From Ureibacillus composti (GTDB lineage Bacteria; Bacillota; Bacilli; Bacillales_A; Planococcaceae), in assembly GCA_030348875.1 (NCBI GenBank), contig JAUCEP010000002.1, forward strand, positions 3,807,501 to 3,871,500: 64,000 nucleotides of DNA, given 5' to 3'. Positions within the stretch are counted from its first letter, which is position 1, and every line of letters starts with the position of its first letter. This document shows, one piece after another, positions 63,691-64,000 of the stretch. The translations under genes and the position numbers were made by a program. Under the pieces are notes generated by a model. That model saw nothing but the letters and a program-made list of their open reading frames with translations, had not been told where the DNA came from and searched no databases.

Positions 63691-64000
63691 TTGAAATCTT
63701 CTTCTCCAATTCTTGCCTTAACGTCACCATTTCATTTGAATGAATCATGTCAGGTTTACGAGGCCTTGGTAATTCTACTTTTATTTCTTCTAAAGTCTTA
63801 TTTTGATGTAGCAAAAGAATACGGTCGCTTAAGTATGCGGCTTCTTCTAAATCATGAGTAATAAAGATAATTGTTTTATTAAGATCCTGCCAAATAGAGA
63901 GTAGCCATGTTTGCAACTCTCTTTTTGTTAGAGCATCAAGAGCTCCAAATGGCTCATCTAGTAACAACACATCTTTACGAGTAAATAAAGCTCTTAAAAA
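63665..64000 (-). CDS. thiZ: ABC transporter ATP-binding protein ThiZ (5' part outside window)
   Basis: Partial: the frame runs open to the window edge, so its N-terminal half, with Walker A, is missing. Visible are Walker B VLLLDEPFGALDALT, the switch IIFITHDLEEAAYLSDRI and the C-terminal 50 residues. ATPase of the pyrimidine-precursor importer with ThiX and ThiY. A TPP riboswitch would be expected upstream, outside the window. Confidence 0.88.
   Translation of the reverse strand, partial: FLRALFTRKDVLLLDEPFGALDALTKRELQTWLLSIWQDLNKTIIFITHDLEEAAYLSDRILLLHQNKTLEEIKVELPRPRKPDMIHSNEMVTLRQELEKKISNEANQKLV

Overview
The window looks like a chromosomal segment of a low-GC, endospore-forming, flagellated member of the Bacillales, most likely in the Lysinibacillus/Solibacillus/Ureibacillus part of the Planococcaceae. 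The evidence is gene content and order. A perR - bcp - hemL2 - ygaE-like - ygaD-like - ygaC-like - gamma-SASP - mutY - yfhP - yfhJ - yfhH - recX block follows the Bacillus subtilis ygaF/yfh neighbourhood. The window also carries pdaA (spore cortex), motAB, and strong Shine-Dalgarno sites with frequent TTG/GTG starts. No prophage, insertion sequence, CRISPR array, rRNA or tRNA was found. The genus is an inference; the sequence does not name it.

Layout: 0.2-12.8 kb is the perR-to-recX housekeeping block, interrupted by three copies of a GC-richer, hairpin-rich intergenic repeat (3.7, 5.2 and 7.3 kb). 12.9-18.3 kb holds a cytosolic sulfatase, pdaA and a short riboflavin operon (ribE-ribB-ribH). 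That operon is preceded by two nearly identical FMN riboswitch aptamers in tandem, each followed by its own terminator. 18.5-29.3 kb holds an RNA uracil methyltransferase, an OFA-type MFS transporter, a gntR - DUF1648 - CPBP-protease membrane cassette, a two-gene alternative polyamine pathway (carboxy(nor)spermidine dehydrogenase and decarboxylase) and another MFS transporter. 29.3-30.1 kb is a long intergenic region with a degenerate 52-bp tandem repeat and a candidate 30-codon gene.

30.1-38.5 kb holds an SE1561-family protein, class I fumarase, a PfeT-like P1B4 metal efflux ATPase with a perfect Per box and two Fur-like boxes, YihY, a YtxH-like protein, DUF1128 (yfkK) and a psuK-psuG pseudouridine pair with an AT-rich palindromic operator. 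38.5-47.5 kb holds motAB with a SigD-like promoter, an M29 aminopeptidase, a beta-carbonic anhydrase, GNAT, PPK2, methionine aminopeptidase, thiT under a TPP riboswitch, and several very small membrane or basic proteins. 47.5-57.8 kb holds sbcDC, a helicase coupled to a second M29 aminopeptidase, an Asp/Glu racemase family protein, a thiolase and an acyl-CoA dehydrogenase; the last two genes are separated by six copies of a 45-bp tandem repeat. 57.8-64.0 kb holds unknown proteins, a single-domain FAD protein, DUF2252 and a thiZ-thiX-thiY-thiW thiamine-precursor uptake operon cut by the window edge.

Themes: metal and peroxide control (perR, bcp, PfeT), cofactor supply under RNA switches (FMN twice in tandem, TPP, thiXYZ/thiW), and a large amount of structured intergenic DNA. 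The strongest novelty candidates are the tandem FMN riboswitches upstream of an incomplete rib operon, the mosaic palindromic repeat family, the composite Per/Fur control region and the short unannotated genes.
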